Below, piece after piece: positions 8,524 to 17,705 of a stretch of 64,000 nt of DNA. A model generated the notes under the pieces. It made no database searches. It was not told the DNA's origin and was given only the letters and a program-made list of their open reading frames with translations. The position numbers and the translations under genes are program-made. How positions within the stretch are numbered: position 1 is the first letter of the stretch; each line of letters starts with the position of its first letter. The stretch is taken from assembly GCF_015351405.1 (NCBI RefSeq), contig NZ_JADKMY010000001.1, positions 744,001 to 808,000 of the forward strand. Reading direction: 5' to 3'. This DNA comes from Corynebacterium suicordis DSM 45110. Lineage in GTDB: Bacteria; Actinomycetota; Actinomycetes; Mycobacteriales; Mycobacteriaceae.

Positions 8524-9636
8524 CTAGGCGACAGTAATTCCGCGATCCTTCAGGATCTTCGACGCGCGGGTGGGGTAGTCGGTGATCAGCCCGTCCACAC
8601 CGGTATCGATGATCTGGTTGATGTCCGCCTCAGAGTTCACGGTCCAAGGTATAACCTGCAGGCCAGCTTCCTGAGCCTTAGCGACGTTCTCCTTAGTCAC
8701 CAAACGGTAATTGGGGGAGAGTACATCCACATCCAGTTGCTGGGCAGCCTTCACGAGGTCGCCATCTACGGCAGCGTAATCAACCGATCCGGTCCACACG
8801 GAGTTGGGAACCCATGTGGTCTCGTCGTACAGCGCCACGATATCCAGGCCAGGTGCAGCAGCTCGAGCCAGAGGCAGTGAGCGCCAATCGAAGGACTGGA
8901 TAGCGGAGCGATCCACCGCGCCGTTCTTCTGGATGATCGGCACGATGGTGTCTACGAATTCCTGAGGAGTCGCAGAATCTTCTCGCTTCTCGGCTTCGAT
9001 CTTGGTCTCGATGTTGAAACGCACCGCAGGATCAGCCTTAGCGATGTCGAAAACCGTCTGCAGCTGGATAAGCTTGTTGCCGTCCACAGAGGCAGCATCG
9101 GGGAAGCCGGCCAGGACCTTGTCACAGGTCAGCGTCTGCAACTGTGCCCAGTTCAGCTCGTGCACCAGCTTGCCCACGTAGGGGAACTCGGGATCGTTTG
9201 GCGTGGCGGGCTCGGAATCGGAGCACTTGTCCGCCTGGATGGAAGGATCGTGCCAGACCAGGGGAGTGTTGTCCTCAGCCAAGACGATATCGAGCTCCAG
9301 CGTGGTGACATCCAGCTTCAGAGACTGCTCGAAAGCGAAGGCAGACTCCTCAGTCCACTCGCCGCGTCCACCGCGGTGAGACTGGAGATCGAAACCTCGC
9401 TCCTCGGGTTGCGCGGAAGAGCCAAGCGCGGCGTCGAAGGAAGAACCAAAGTCAGAGCCGAAAGAGGAACCAAAGGAAGAGCCGGAAGGATCAACAGGCA
9501 AAGAGCCATCGGCGGCTTGAGCAGTAGAGCCTGCAACCAAAAATCCGCCCGCTAGAGTGAAGGTGGTGGCGGTGAGGGTGGCGGCGAACTTCTTGCGCCA
9601 GCCTGCTTGGGAGTGGAGCTTCTGAAGCTGAGACAT
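8524..9636 (-). CDS. Secreted glycerophosphodiester phosphodiesterase
   Basis: 370 residues. It opens with a Sec signal peptide (RKKFAATLTATTF, hydrophobic core, cleavage near STAQA-ADG). A Ser/Gly/Phe-rich linker of repeated SSFGS units (about residues 53-72) precedes the GDPD TIM barrel with LQSHRGGRGEWTEES, LELDIV and WHDPSI carrying the catalytic His/Glu/Asp/His set. The enzyme splits glycerophosphodiesters from lipid headgroups to glycerol-3-phosphate and an alcohol, outside the membrane. The linker is unusual and may space the enzyme from the wall. Monocistronic, minus strand. Confidence 0.9.
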   Translation of the reverse strand: MSQLQKLHSQAGWRKKFAATLTATTFTLAGGFLVAGSTAQAADGSLPVDPSGSSFGSSFGSDFGSSFDAALGSSAQPEERGFDLQSHRGGRGEWTEESAFAFEQSLKLDVTTLELDIVLAEDNTPLVWHDPSIQADKCSDSEPATPNDPEFPYVGKLVHELNWAQLQTLTCDKVLAGFPDAASVDGNKLIQLQTVFDIAKADPAVRFNIETKIEAEKREDSATPQEFVDTIVPIIQKNGAVDRSAIQSFDWRSLPLARAAAPGLDIVALYDETTWVPNSVWTGSVDYAAVDGDLVKAAQQLDVDVLSPNYRLVTKENVAKAQEAGLQVIPWTVNSEADINQIIDTGVDGLITDYPTRASKILKDRGITVA

Positions 9637-9748
9637 GAGGATTCCTCGCGTAGTGGTGTGGGGAGTGTCTTTGACAAGCCACTGATAACCCTAAGCGAGG
9701 TGCGAGCACCCTGCAGAGCTGAAGCAAAGGGTTCCGGGAAGGCCCTGC

Positions 9749-11785
9749 CTACAGCCCAGAACCCACGATCTTCTTGTCTGCAGGGGCGCCGTTCTTCTCC
9801 GCAGGGAAGGCATTGGCCAGTGCTGCGGCGTATCGCTTGGCACGCTGCGTGTTGCCCTCGGAGTTGTAGTGCGCGAAGTCCTCATCCGCGAACCACTCGG
9901 GGCGGCTCTCACTAGCCCAGTCATAAATCCGCAGGTTAGGGTACTTGTTCTCCGCGCGCTTCAGGGCCTCGTTGAACTTGTCCATGTTCGCCTTGGCGTA
10001 GTGACCCTCGGTGGTGTTGGTGGTCACCAGCGGCCACATCACATCTGCATCTGGGCCGAGGAGATCCATCATGGCCTCGATGCGCTCGTCGTACTGGGCG
10101 GTAGCACCGGCGGAGATATTGGCGGCATCGTTCACGCCAGTGGCGATGACCCAGCAGGTGTCCTTGTTCGGAACCCTAGTTTGCAGCTCGGTTACGGAAT
10201 CGATGGCGGAGGGGTAGACGGTGGCACTGGCGGGATCACTCCAACCCTCGGTGGTGGCACGCGCACCGAAGACGCTATCGATGACTTCCTCAGCGCCGTA
10301 ATCGATGTAGGTGGTGAACGCGGTGGACTTCGGCGTATTCACCTGCCCGGTAGCGAACATTCCGATGGAGGTGGAATCGCCCACGTGGACAACGCGGGTA
10401 CAGCTCACGGTGCCGGGGCGGCTAGGTGCGGCTTGCGCGTCGGATTCGTCCCCAGCACCTGCTTGAGGATCCACTGAAGCGTCTGGAACGGGCTTGTCTG
10501 CGGGATTCAATTCCATGGCTGGAGGAGAGGCTGGGGCGGCGGTTGACGTCGAATTCAAAGCGACCGGGGTGGCACCCACCGCAACGATGGCTGCCAAAAC
10601 TACGGCGCAACCAGCAGCGAAGAAGGCGGGGAAAGGACGGGAAGGAACCATGTTCATTTCGCGATCAGCCTGGCGGCCGCGTCGCCACTTCCGGATGGGC
10701 TCCACGATGCCGTGCTTGCGAATGGGATCCTCCACCAAACGCCAGCTCAGGGCAGCGATCAACACAGACACGCCGACGGTGATCAACGTGGCCCACAGGC
10801 GGTGCTTCTCCAGCCATACCTGCGGCATGAAGGCGATCACCGGCATGTGCCACAGGTAGATGCCGTAGGAGCGCTCACCAATCCAGCGGAAAGGCGCAAA
10901 ACCGAGCACATGTGCCCACACGGACTTCTGATGCAGCACGGCAAAAATCACCAAAACCGTGGAAATGGAGAGCAGGGCGATTCCGCCGTTGTAGAGGAAC
11001 GTGGATTCCTGCGGAACCAGCAGAATCAGGGAGAGCACGCCACCCAGGCCGAGCAGACCCGCGAGGTTGGCGAAGTGGAGATTGGGCAGCACGGTCTTGC
11101 CATCGTGCTTGCGGGAACTGAGCCACAGCGCTAGCATCGCGCCCACCAGCAGGCCACCGGCGCGGGTATCTGTGCCTTCGTACACGCGGGTGTTATCGCC
11201 CACGGGATGAGCCAGGAACCACATCAGCGCGAAGCTGCCCACCGTGAGCAGCAAGGTTCCCGCTAGTGCTCCCAAACGGCTACGAAAGATGGTCAGCAGG
11301 GCCAGCAAAAGCAGTGGCCAGAGCAGGTAAAACTGTTCTTCCACGCTCAAGGACCACATGTGGCTCAGAGGGCTGGGGCCGCCGAAATTATCGAAGTAGG
11401 ACTTCTCCTGGAAGATCACGTGCCAGTTGTTCACGTAGAACAAGCTGGACAATGCCTCCCAGAACGTCGTGCCCAGATCCTTCCTCTTGAGGGCAGCGGT
11501 GAGAATAAGCACCGCGCTCAGCGTGAGTATCACCGCCGGCATCAACCGCCGGAAACGGCGCAGCCAGAACGTTGATAGCCCCAGCGAACCCCGCTCATCC
11601 CAGGAGCGCATGAGGTTCGTCGTGATCAGGTACCCCGAGAGCGTGAAAAATACGCCCACGCCCAACAAGCCGCCCACAAAACCGGGAACGCTCAGATGGT
11701 AAAGCAGCACCGCGGCTACGGCGAGGGTCCGGAGACCATCCAGACCGGAGACATAACGATGATTCTTGTTAATGGGACGAGGCAT
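9749..11785 (-). CDS. Membrane acyltransferase (OafA/AT3) with C-terminal SGNH domain
   Basis: 678 residues. The first 380 residues form an acyltransferase-3 domain of about 10-11 membrane helices, with GLDGLRTLAVAAVLLYHL, FFTLSGYLIT and WSLSVEEQFYLLWPL. A further membrane helix near residue 400 leads to an extracytoplasmic SGNH hydrolase-like domain showing VHVGDST (block I), TGVND (block III) and DFAHYNSEGN (block V with Asp/His). Such fusions move acetyl or similar groups across the membrane onto cell-wall or envelope glycans or lipids; in corynebacteria candidates are peptidoglycan, arabinogalactan and trehalose corynomycolates. The acceptor cannot be told from sequence. Confidence 0.9.
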   Translation of the reverse strand: MPRPINKNHRYVSGLDGLRTLAVAAVLLYHLSVPGFVGGLLGVGVFFTLSGYLITTNLMRSWDERGSLGLSTFWLRRFRRLMPAVILTLSAVLILTAALKRKDLGTTFWEALSSLFYVNNWHVIFQEKSYFDNFGGPSPLSHMWSLSVEEQFYLLWPLLLLALLTIFRSRLGALAGTLLLTVGSFALMWFLAHPVGDNTRVYEGTDTRAGGLLVGAMLALWLSSRKHDGKTVLPNLHFANLAGLLGLGGVLSLILLVPQESTFLYNGGIALLSISTVLVIFAVLHQKSVWAHVLGFAPFRWIGERSYGIYLWHMPVIAFMPQVWLEKHRLWATLITVGVSVLIAALSWRLVEDPIRKHGIVEPIRKWRRGRQADREMNMVPSRPFPAFFAAGCAVVLAAIVAVGATPVALNSTSTAAPASPPAMELNPADKPVPDASVDPQAGAGDESDAQAAPSRPGTVSCTRVVHVGDSTSIGMFATGQVNTPKSTAFTTYIDYGAEEVIDSVFGARATTEGWSDPASATVYPSAIDSVTELQTRVPNKDTCWVIATGVNDAANISAGATAQYDERIEAMMDLLGPDADVMWPLVTTNTTEGHYAKANMDKFNEALKRAENKYPNLRIYDWASESRPEWFADEDFAHYNSEGNTQRAKRYAAALANAFPAEKNGAPADKKIVGSGL

Positions 11786-11928
11786 GTGGGTGCGGGATCC
11801 TCAGGAGACTAGTTGGTGAGTGGAAATTGGTTATTGAATCAGCATAGTGGTGGGTAGGACAGTTCTTGAAAGGGTTCGATTGATTAATCGAACATGCAGG
11901 TTGGGCTACCCCTGTCTTGGCACGCCCT

Positions 11929-11941
11929 ATGCTGAATGGCA
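11929..11941 (+). promoter_or_regulatory. Putative -10 box and leaderless start of nnrD
   Basis: TATGCT at 11929-11934 ends 7 nt before the ATG at 11941, which would place the transcription start on the start codon. No Shine-Dalgarno is present. An earlier in-frame ATG at 11917 lies upstream of this box and is therefore unlikely to be used. Confidence 0.5.
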
Positions 11942-12789
11942 TGACTAATTCTTCCCTCCAGCAGTGGAATGCCCTCGCAGATACCGTGGAAATGGGCCTG
12001 CCGGGGGAGCCCAGCGCGAAAGACGATAAATACAGCGGCGGGGTAGTGGCTATCTGCGCAGGTGGCAGGGACTTTCCTGGGGCGGGAATCCTGTGTTCCA
12101 CAGCCGCCGTGCGCACCACCAGCTCGATGGTCCGCTATATCGGTGATTCAACCGCGCCGGTTTTGGCCAATCCGGAGATCGTGGCGCACCCAGACGTGTC
12201 CACCGCTGGCCGAGCGCAGGCGTGGGTGGTGGGGCCAGGTCGCGGAACCGATGACGATGCCCTCCACGAGCTCGAGGAAGTTTTGGACCGCCCGGAGCCA
12301 GTGTTGCTGGATGCAGACGCCCTCACCTTGTTATCTAAGCATCCCCACCTGCAGGAACTCGTGCACACGCGCGATTTGACCGTCCTCACTCCGCACGCCG
12401 GGGAAGCCGACAGACTGCAAGAGGCATTGGACATCCCGGACCAAGACCGCGTGAGCATCGCGCAAGAATTGGCCCGTTCCCTAGGCTGCTCCGTGCTGCT
12501 CAAGGGCCGTACCACCATTATTTCCGACGCCACCACGACCCACGCCATTGATGCCGGCTCATCCTGGGGCGCAACCGCTGGCTCCGGGGATGTGTTGAGC
12601 GGGATCATCGGCGCGCTCTTGGCCCGCCCGGATGAAGAGCCCGGACAGGGGGTGCGCGCAGCCACCACCGGGGTGATGATCCATTCCCACGCGGCATACC
12701 TCGCCGCGCAGACCCAGTTCGGCCCGGCACCAACTAGCGCCGCCAAGATTGCGGAGATGATTCCCTCGGCGATCGCGAAGCTGGGGTAG
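11941..12789 (+). CDS. nnrD: ADP-dependent NAD(P)H-hydrate dehydratase
   Basis: 282 residues, ribokinase-like fold. KYSGGVVAICAG near the N-terminus, PEPVLLDADALTLL, LTPHAGEADRL and AGSGDVLSGIIGALLAR are the signatures of the YjeF C-terminal/NnrD family. It dehydrates damaged NADHX/NADPHX back to NAD(P)H at the expense of ADP. The epimerase partner (NnrE) is not fused and not in the window. The start at 11941 follows a TATGCT box as in a leaderless message. The SDR gene begins 10 nt after its stop, so the two may be co-transcribed. Confidence 0.9.
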   Translation: MTNSSLQQWNALADTVEMGLPGEPSAKDDKYSGGVVAICAGGRDFPGAGILCSTAAVRTTSSMVRYIGDSTAPVLANPEIVAHPDVSTAGRAQAWVVGPGRGTDDDALHELEEVLDRPEPVLLDADALTLLSKHPHLQELVHTRDLTVLTPHAGEADRLQEALDIPDQDRVSIAQELARSLGCSVLLKGRTTIISDATTTHAIDAGSSWGATAGSGDVLSGIIGALLARPDEEPGQGVRAATTGVMIHSHAAYLAAQTQFGPAPTSAAKIAEMIPSAIAKLG

Positions 12790-12799
12790 AACGGAAGCC

Positions 12800-13519
12800 A
12801 TGAGCAATCTAAGAGAACAGCAGAAATCCAGCCACCCCCGCATCGCGTTCGTCACCGGAGCTACGCGCGGCTTGGGCCACGCTATCGCCCAAGAGCTGAG
12901 CAAAGACCACCACATTATCGTGGGCGGAACCAGCGACAATGCTGCTGAAGTGGCAGAGCTGTTCCCCAGCGCGGAGCCGTTCATCGCAGACCTGGCCAAC
13001 CTGGAAGAGGTGCGCGCCAAGGTAGCTGAGTTAGACCTGCAGAGCGTCGATGTGATCGTCCACGCTGCCGGAGTAGTGGCGCACAAGGCAACCACGGAAA
13101 CCGCAGCTGAGGAATGGCAGGGCGCCTTTGACGTGAACTTCTTCGCCGTGGCAGAGCTCACCCAGCTGTTGCTTCCAGCGCTGCAGGCCACCGGCGGCAC
13201 CTTGGTGGCCATGAACTCCGGCGCCGGCTACCACTCCGGTGATGGCTACGGCCCATACGCCACCACCAAGCACGCGCTCAAGGCCTACACGGACGCGCTT
13301 CGGGAAGAGCAGCGCGGCTCCATCCGTGTGACCTCGATCCACCCGGGCAAGGCGGATTCCGATATGCAGCGCGAAATCCAAGCCGAGCGCGGCAACGAAT
13401 ACGATGCCAGCCAATTCATCAAGCCAGAATCCATCGCCCAAGCAGTGCGCCTCGCGGTGGATCTGGGGGATGACGCCGTGATCGAGGAGCTCGCAATCCG
13501 CCCCGCCAACGGCAAGTAA
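12800..13519 (+). CDS. Short-chain dehydrogenase/reductase
   Basis: 239 residues, classical SDR Rossmann fold. TGATRGLGHAIA binds the dinucleotide, HAAGV replaces the usual NNAG, and the Ser/Tyr/Lys catalytic set is in MNSGAGYHSG and YGPYATTKHAL. The basic residue in TGATRG hints at NADP preference. Substrate unknown. TAGAAC at 12787-12792, overlapping the nnrD stop codon, ends 8 nt before the ATG, while GGAAG could act as a ribosome site, so both a leaderless start and operon read-through are possible. It abuts the convergent methyltransferase gene with no gap between stops. Confidence 0.85.
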   Translation: MSNLREQQKSSHPRIAFVTGATRGLGHAIAQELSKDHHIIVGGTSDNAAEVAELFPSAEPFIADLANLEEVRAKVAELDLQSVDVIVHAAGVVAHKATTETAAEEWQGAFDVNFFAVAELTQLLLPALQATGGTLVAMNSGAGYHSGDGYGPYATTKHALKAYTDALREEQRGSIRVTSIHPGKADSDMQREIQAERGNEYDASQFIKPESIAQAVRLAVDLGDDAVIEELAIRPANGK

Positions 13520-14284
13520 TCAGCCCCGGCTGATAAAGATCGCGGTGCCGGGGAACACCGATCCCCGCAGCTCAGACCACTGACCCCACTGGGGCGTGCC
13601 CGGCACCCATTCGGGTTCGATGACGTCCTCCAGCTGCAACCCAGCCAGAGCGTGGGCCCGCACCCAATCGCCCACGGTGTGGTGGTATTCCGCATAGGTG
13701 CGTGCCGATGCGTTGACCTGCGGGTCGTCCGAAGGAGGCGTGGGATTATCCTCCCCGAACTCCTCGTACGCGCGCTCAAAATAGGGCACCTGCGCCAGCA
13801 AACCTGCAGGGCCGGGATCATCCGGGAACACCCATGCCATCGGATGATTGCTGGCCAGCACACACCGGCCACCGGGCTTCAGCACGCGCTTGATCTCGCG
13901 GAGTGCTTGGGGGAGATCCGCCACGAAGGGGAGAGCTCCGAAAGAGGAGAAGGTGGCGTCGAAAACAGAGGAAAGAAAAGGAAGCTCCGCAGCATCGGAC
14001 TGCACGCGGTGCGCACCAGCACCCTGGCCGGCGCGCAACATTGCGGCGGAGATATCCTGCGCCACGGCAAAACCACCGTGGGCAGCGACCCACTCAGAGC
14101 AGGGAGCAGTGCCCGCGCCCAGCTCTAGGATGCGCTGGCCGGAGACGTCACCGAGGAGATGCGCCTCGGATTCTCTCAGGCGCTCGGGGCACCAGTAGAA
14201 ATCATCCAGGTAATCGGCATGCTCGGTGACATAACGCGCGGCATCGGCATCCCAATGCGACCGCGAGACGCGGGAATCAGACAA
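13520..14284 (-). CDS. Class I SAM-dependent methyltransferase
   Basis: 254 residues. The SAM-binding motif I is ILELGAGTAPCSEW, followed by the acidic post-I segment VAQDIS, motif II-like FDATFSSFGALPFV and LREIKRVLKPGGRCVLASNH. This is the UbiE/methyltransferase-11 type acting on a small molecule or quinone-like acceptor; nothing shows which. The stop touches the stop of the convergent SDR gene, and the gene starts only 2 nt after the stop of the upstream gabD2 gene, so it is probably translated from the same message. Confidence 0.85.
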   Translation of the reverse strand: MSDSRVSRSHWDADAARYVTEHADYLDDFYWCPERLRESEAHLLGDVSGQRILELGAGTAPCSEWVAAHGGFAVAQDISAAMLRAGQGAGAHRVQSDAAELPFLSSVFDATFSSFGALPFVADLPQALREIKRVLKPGGRCVLASNHPMAWVFPDDPGPAGLLAQVPYFERAYEEFGEDNPTPPSDDPQVNASARTYAEYHHTVGDWVRAHALAGLQLEDVIEPEWVPGTPQWGQWSELRGSVFPGTAIFISRG

Positions 14285-14286
14285 AA

Positions 14287-15906
14287 CTAAGGCAGGATGC
14301 GCAGGTTCTTGCCCAGACGCAACAGCGTGGACATCGCGGTGGCGTAGGTCTTGCGACCAAGCCGCTCTGGGCCACGCATGGACATGAAGCGCTGCTCCAC
14401 GATGTTCTGCGCTGCGGTGTACTTGAGCAGGCCGGACTCACCGTGACGGGAAGCCATGCCGGATTCCTTCATGCCGCCCGAAGGAGCGCCAATGGCGGAC
14501 CATGCGGCCACGTAGCCATCGTTGATGCCCACGGAACCAGCGGAAACCTGCGGCGCGATACGCCAACCGGTCGCTGGCGCAGCCCACACGGATGCGTTGA
14601 GGCCATAAGGGGTGTCGTTGGCCAGCTTCACTGCCTCCGCCAGGTCCTCAACCGGCTGGACGTAAACGACTGGACCGAAGACCTCGTCGCTGAGCAGACG
14701 TGCCTCGTTGGGCACATCGGTGAGAATGGTGGGCTCGTAGAAGTACGGGCCCAGATCTGGGCGAGCACGGCCACCGGTAGCAATGGTGGCGCCGGCCTCG
14801 CGTGCATCGTTGACGAAGTCCGTCACGGTCTCCAGCTGATCCGCGCTGGCCAGGGAGCCAACCTGGGTCTCCCAATCGAAACCTGCGCCGATGGACATGG
14901 CCTTGGTGCGCTCCACGAACTTCTCGAGGAACTCATCGTAGCTGTCCTTCTCCACGTAGATGCGCTCCACGGACACGCACAGCTGGCCGGTGTTGGAGAA
15001 ACATGCCTCCACGGCACCGCGAGCGGTCTTTTCCATGTCCGCGTCGTTGGAGACGATCAGCGGGTTCTTGCCACCGAGCTCGGCGGAGAAGCCCACCAGG
15101 CGACGGCCCATGGTCTCACCCAGGTGCTTACCGGTCTTGGTGGAGCCGGTGAACATGAGGTAATCGCACTGCTCAGCGATAGCGGAACCCACCACGCGGC
15201 CGGAGCCGGTGACCAGCTGGGCCAGGTTACGAGGAAGTCCGGCTTCGTAGAGAAGCTTGAAGACCAGCATCGCGGTGAACGGGGTGTTGGAGTCTGGCTT
15301 GGAGACCACGCCGTTACCTGCCAGCAGGGCTGGAATAGCATCGGAGATGGCCAAGGTCAGCGGGTAGTTCCACGGGGAAATCTGTCCAACCACGCCCAAT
15401 GGCTGACGGTGCTCGCGTGGCTTGGCCAGCACAAGCATCGCGGAGGCGCGGGTGTGCGGGCTCATGAGCTTCTCCACGCGATTGGCGTAGTAGCGAGCAT
15501 TGTTGGCCACGTCCATGATCTCATCGAACGCGCCGGTGCGGTTCTTGCCGGATTCAAGCTGCACCATATCGGCCAGCAGTTCGCGGTTCTTCAACACGGA
15601 ATCGTGGAAGCGGAGGAAGATCTTCTTCCGCTCAGAGAATGGCACGTGAACCCAGGACTTCTGAGCGCGACGAGCCGCTTCGAAAGCCTGGTTCGTGATC
15701 TCCTCGTTGCCCACGCCAACCCAGCCGATGGGCTCGCCGGTCATGGGGGCTTCAATGGTCAAACTGTCGCCGTGCTCATCGAGAGTGCCAAAGCGCGCAT
15801 TCGCCGTGAGCTCCCGTAGTTCCTGTGCAAAATCGGTAGGAAGGGGTCCGAATTCCAAACGCTGTGGTGTCATGAGTTCGGATTCTAGTGAATCATGAGA
15901 ACCCAT
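14287..15906 (-). CDS. gabD2: Succinate-semialdehyde dehydrogenase (NADP+)
   Basis: 539 residues as given; an ATG at 15873 (MTPQRLEFGPLP) would give 528 and is also plausible. Aldehyde dehydrogenase motifs: SPWNYPL oxyanion Asn, FSAELGGKN general-base Glu, NTGQLCVSVERI with the nucleophilic Cys, and EVFGPVVYV. Overall it resembles mycobacterial GabD2, which oxidises succinic semialdehyde to succinate in the GABA/2-oxoglutarate branch that bypasses part of the TCA cycle. It is the first gene of a probable two-gene unit with the methyltransferase. Substrate assignment is by family resemblance. Confidence 0.8.
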   Translation of the reverse strand: MGSHDSLESELMTPQRLEFGPLPTDFAQELRELTANARFGTLDEHGDSLTIEAPMTGEPIGWVGVGNEEITNQAFEAARRAQKSWVHVPFSERKKIFLRFHDSVLKNRELLADMVQLESGKNRTGAFDEIMDVANNARYYANRVEKLMSPHTRASAMLVLAKPREHRQPLGVVGQISPWNYPLTLAISDAIPALLAGNGVVSKPDSNTPFTAMLVFKLLYEAGLPRNLAQLVTGSGRVVGSAIAEQCDYLMFTGSTKTGKHLGETMGRRLVGFSAELGGKNPLIVSNDADMEKTARGAVEACFSNTGQLCVSVERIYVEKDSYDEFLEKFVERTKAMSIGAGFDWETQVGSLASADQLETVTDFVNDAREAGATIATGGRARPDLGPYFYEPTILTDVPNEARLLSDEVFGPVVYVQPVEDLAEAVKLANDTPYGLNASVWAAPATGWRIAPQVSAGSVGINDGYVAAWSAIGAPSGGMKESGMASRHGESGLLKYTAAQNIVEQRFMSMRGPERLGRKTYATAMSTLLRLGKNLRILP

Positions 15907-16024
15907 GCGCCGGGTTTCTTATTTTTTCTTTAACCGACGCCAAGCCCTGGCCACCTGCGCAAGGAAGTTCACACGCTGGGAACTTTCTTGTTAGTGTGCG
16001 CGTTATGTAGGGGGAGAGCACATG

Positions 16025-16060
16025 TAATGTGAGTGGCGAAACATCACTAACACCACATTA
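16025..16060. promoter_or_regulatory. Inverted repeat upstream of the Bax inhibitor-1 gene
   Basis: TAATGTG at 16025-16031 and CACATTA at 16054-16060 are exact inverted repeats, with additional GTG/CAC pairing just inside. It lies in a 206-bp gap between gabD2 and the next gene, so it could be an operator or a leader hairpin. Nearby, AGTTC and GAACT near 15965-15983 form a second short inverted repeat. No known regulator motif is recognised. Confidence 0.3.
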
Positions 16061-16112
16061 GGTCTCAGAATCTGATCTCAGAAATAGATCGCAGAATTGG
16101 AGTGACATTCGC

Positions 16113-17012
16113 ATGAGAAGTTCAACGAACCCAGTCATGGGATCGCTGTCCAACCAGGGCGGCCATCCTTTCGGTCCAGCCAACCAGCAGCAACAGGGTG
16201 GCCAGCAGGATCCTTACGGAAACATGGGCAACATGGCTGCTGCCCAGGGTGGCGTGCAGACCGCCGCTTACCATCAGGGTATGGAGGGTGCTGCTAACTA
16301 CGGTGCTGCAGGCACCTCTGATCGCCCAATGACCGTGGATGATGTGGTCACCAAGACCGGAATCACCTTGGCCGTCATCGTGGCTGTGGCTCTGGTGAAC
16401 TACTTCATCTACTCCGCTAACCCCGGAGTGGGCGCGATCCTCACCATTGTTGGTGCCATCGGCGGTCTGGTCACCGTGCTGGTGTCCACCTTCGGCAAGA
16501 AGTACGGCTCCGCAGCAGTCACGCTGATCTACGCAGCGTTCGAAGGCCTGTTTGTCGGCGGAATCAGCTTCATGTTCGCCAACCTCATGGTCTCCGGAGT
16601 GAACGCCGGCGCCCTGATCGGTCAGGCAGTCCTCGGTACCATCGGCGTGTTCGTGGGCATGCTCTTCGTCTACAAGACCGGCGCTATCCGCGTGACTCCT
16701 AAGTTCACCCGCTTCATGGTCGGCGCCCTCATCGGCGTGCTGGTCCTGGCCTTGGGCAACCTGGTGTTCGGCCTCTTGACCGGCTCCGCTGGCCCACTGC
16801 GCGATGGTGGCCCAATCGCCATCATCTTCTCCCTGGTCTGCATCGGCATCGCAGCCTTCAGCTTCCTGCTGGACTTCGACCAGGCTGATCGCCTGGTGCG
16901 CTCCGGTGCTCCTTCCAAGATGGCATGGGGCGTGGCCCTTGGCCTGGCCGTGACCTTGGTCTGGCTGTACGTCGAGATCCTGCGTCTGCTGAGCTACTTC
17001 CAGAGGGATTAA
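16113..17012 (+). CDS. Bax inhibitor-1/YccA-family membrane protein
   Basis: 299 residues. A hydrophilic, Gln/Gly/Asn-rich N-terminal tail of about 75 residues (HPFGPANQQQQGGQQDPYG) precedes seven membrane helices from residue 85 on. The family signature FSFLLDFDQADRLV and the final WLYVEILRLLSYF are present; the two Asp in LDFDQAD correspond to the pH-sensing di-aspartyl pair of bacterial BI-1 homologues, which leak calcium or protons. Actinobacterial members of this length with the Gln-rich tail are common; function is unknown. A strong terminator follows. Confidence 0.9.
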   Translation: MRSSTNPVMGSLSNQGGHPFGPANQQQQGGQQDPYGNMGNMAAAQGGVQTAAYHQGMEGAANYGAAGTSDRPMTVDDVVTKTGITLAVIVAVALVNYFIYSANPGVGAILTIVGAIGGLVTVLVSTFGKKYGSAAVTLIYAAFEGLFVGGISFMFANLMVSGVNAGALIGQAVLGTIGVFVGMLFVYKTGAIRVTPKFTRFMVGALIGVLVLALGNLVFGLLTGSAGPLRDGGPIAIIFSLVCIGIAAFSFLLDFDQADRLVRSGAPSKMAWGVALGLAVTLVWLYVEILRLLSYFQRD

Positions 17013-17035
17013 TTTCTCGCCGGATCTTTTAAGCT

Positions 17036-17075
17036 AACCGCCTCCCCGAAAACCAATCGGGGGAGGCGGTTTTTG
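17036..17075 (+). terminator. Rho-independent terminator after the BI-1 gene
   Basis: The stem AACCGCCTCCCC pairs with GGGGAGGCGGTT around a short loop and is followed by TTTTT. It starts 24 nt after the stop codon. Confidence 0.9.
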
Positions 17076-17103
17076 CGTGTGCAGGGCAGCGTAAGTTTAA
17101 GAT

Positions 17104-17646
17104 ATGGAAAGAAAGTTATGGACCATCGGGCACTGGACCTGCCCCATCCCCGACTTCATGGAACCGCTCAAGGAACATGACATCGACGTGCTGGTGGATG
17201 TCCGCGCGCACCCTGGATCTCGACGAAACCCACAGTTCGGGCAGGATGCAATGGCGGAGTGGCTCCCCGAGCATGGAGTGCGCTATCAGCGCATGGAAAA
17301 GCTGGGTGGGCGGCGTCGGAAACAAAAGGACGTTGACCCGGACGTGAACGCGGGCTGGGAAAATGCCAGCTTTAAAAACTACGCCGATTACACCCTCACG
17401 GAAGACTTTCGCGAGGGGCTCAAGGAACTGGAAGCCCTGGCCAGCGAGAACAATGTGGCCATCATGTGCGGCGAGCCGATGCCCTGGCGCTGCCACCGGT
17501 TGCTGGTCTCCAACGTGCTGGTCTCGCGGGACTGGGATGTCTGGCACCTCATGACCAACGGCAAGCCCAAGCAACACGTGCTGGGGCAATGGGGAGCCAC
17601 GCCAACCAAGGATTCTGAAGGTAACCTGATCTACCCGCCGGCATAG
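17104..17646 (+). CDS. DUF488 family protein
   Basis: 180 residues. The N-terminus reads TIGHWTCPIPDFMEPLKEH, then VDVRAHPGSRRNPQF, and later AIMCGEPMPWRCHRLLVSNV with two conserved Cys, all diagnostic for DUF488. The family is widespread and has no established biochemical function; it has been grouped with nucleic-acid or nucleotide-related proteins by context only. TAAGTT at 17092-17097 ends 7 nt before the ATG, so the message is probably leaderless. It is flanked by terminators on both sides and is therefore a single-gene unit. Confidence 0.85.
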   Translation: MERKLWTIGHWTCPIPDFMEPLKEHDIDVLVDVRAHPGSRRNPQFGQDAMAEWLPEHGVRYQRMEKLGGRRRKQKDVDPDVNAGWENASFKNYADYTLTEDFREGLKELEALASENNVAIMCGEPMPWRCHRLLVSNVLVSRDWDVWHLMTNGKPKQHVLGQWGATPTKDSEGNLIYPPA

Positions 17647-17648
17647 CA

Positions 17649-17682
17649 AAACCCGCTCCTCAGTATGGGGAGGAGCGGGTTG
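17649..17682. terminator. Bidirectional terminator between DUF488 and greA
   Basis: AACCCGCTCCTC and GAGGAGCGGGTT form a 12-bp stem. On the minus strand the stem is followed by TTTTGC, so it fits the end of greA; on the plus strand a short TTGT follows. Confidence 0.85.
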
Positions 17683-17705
17683 TATGCAGCGATCAGCGGG
17701 AAGTA

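Noticed and set aside
14443-15819. Long plus-strand frame opposite the succinate-semialdehyde dehydrogenase gene
   Set aside because: The minus strand holds all the aldehyde dehydrogenase motifs; the plus-strand product is an Ala/Gly/His-rich shadow.
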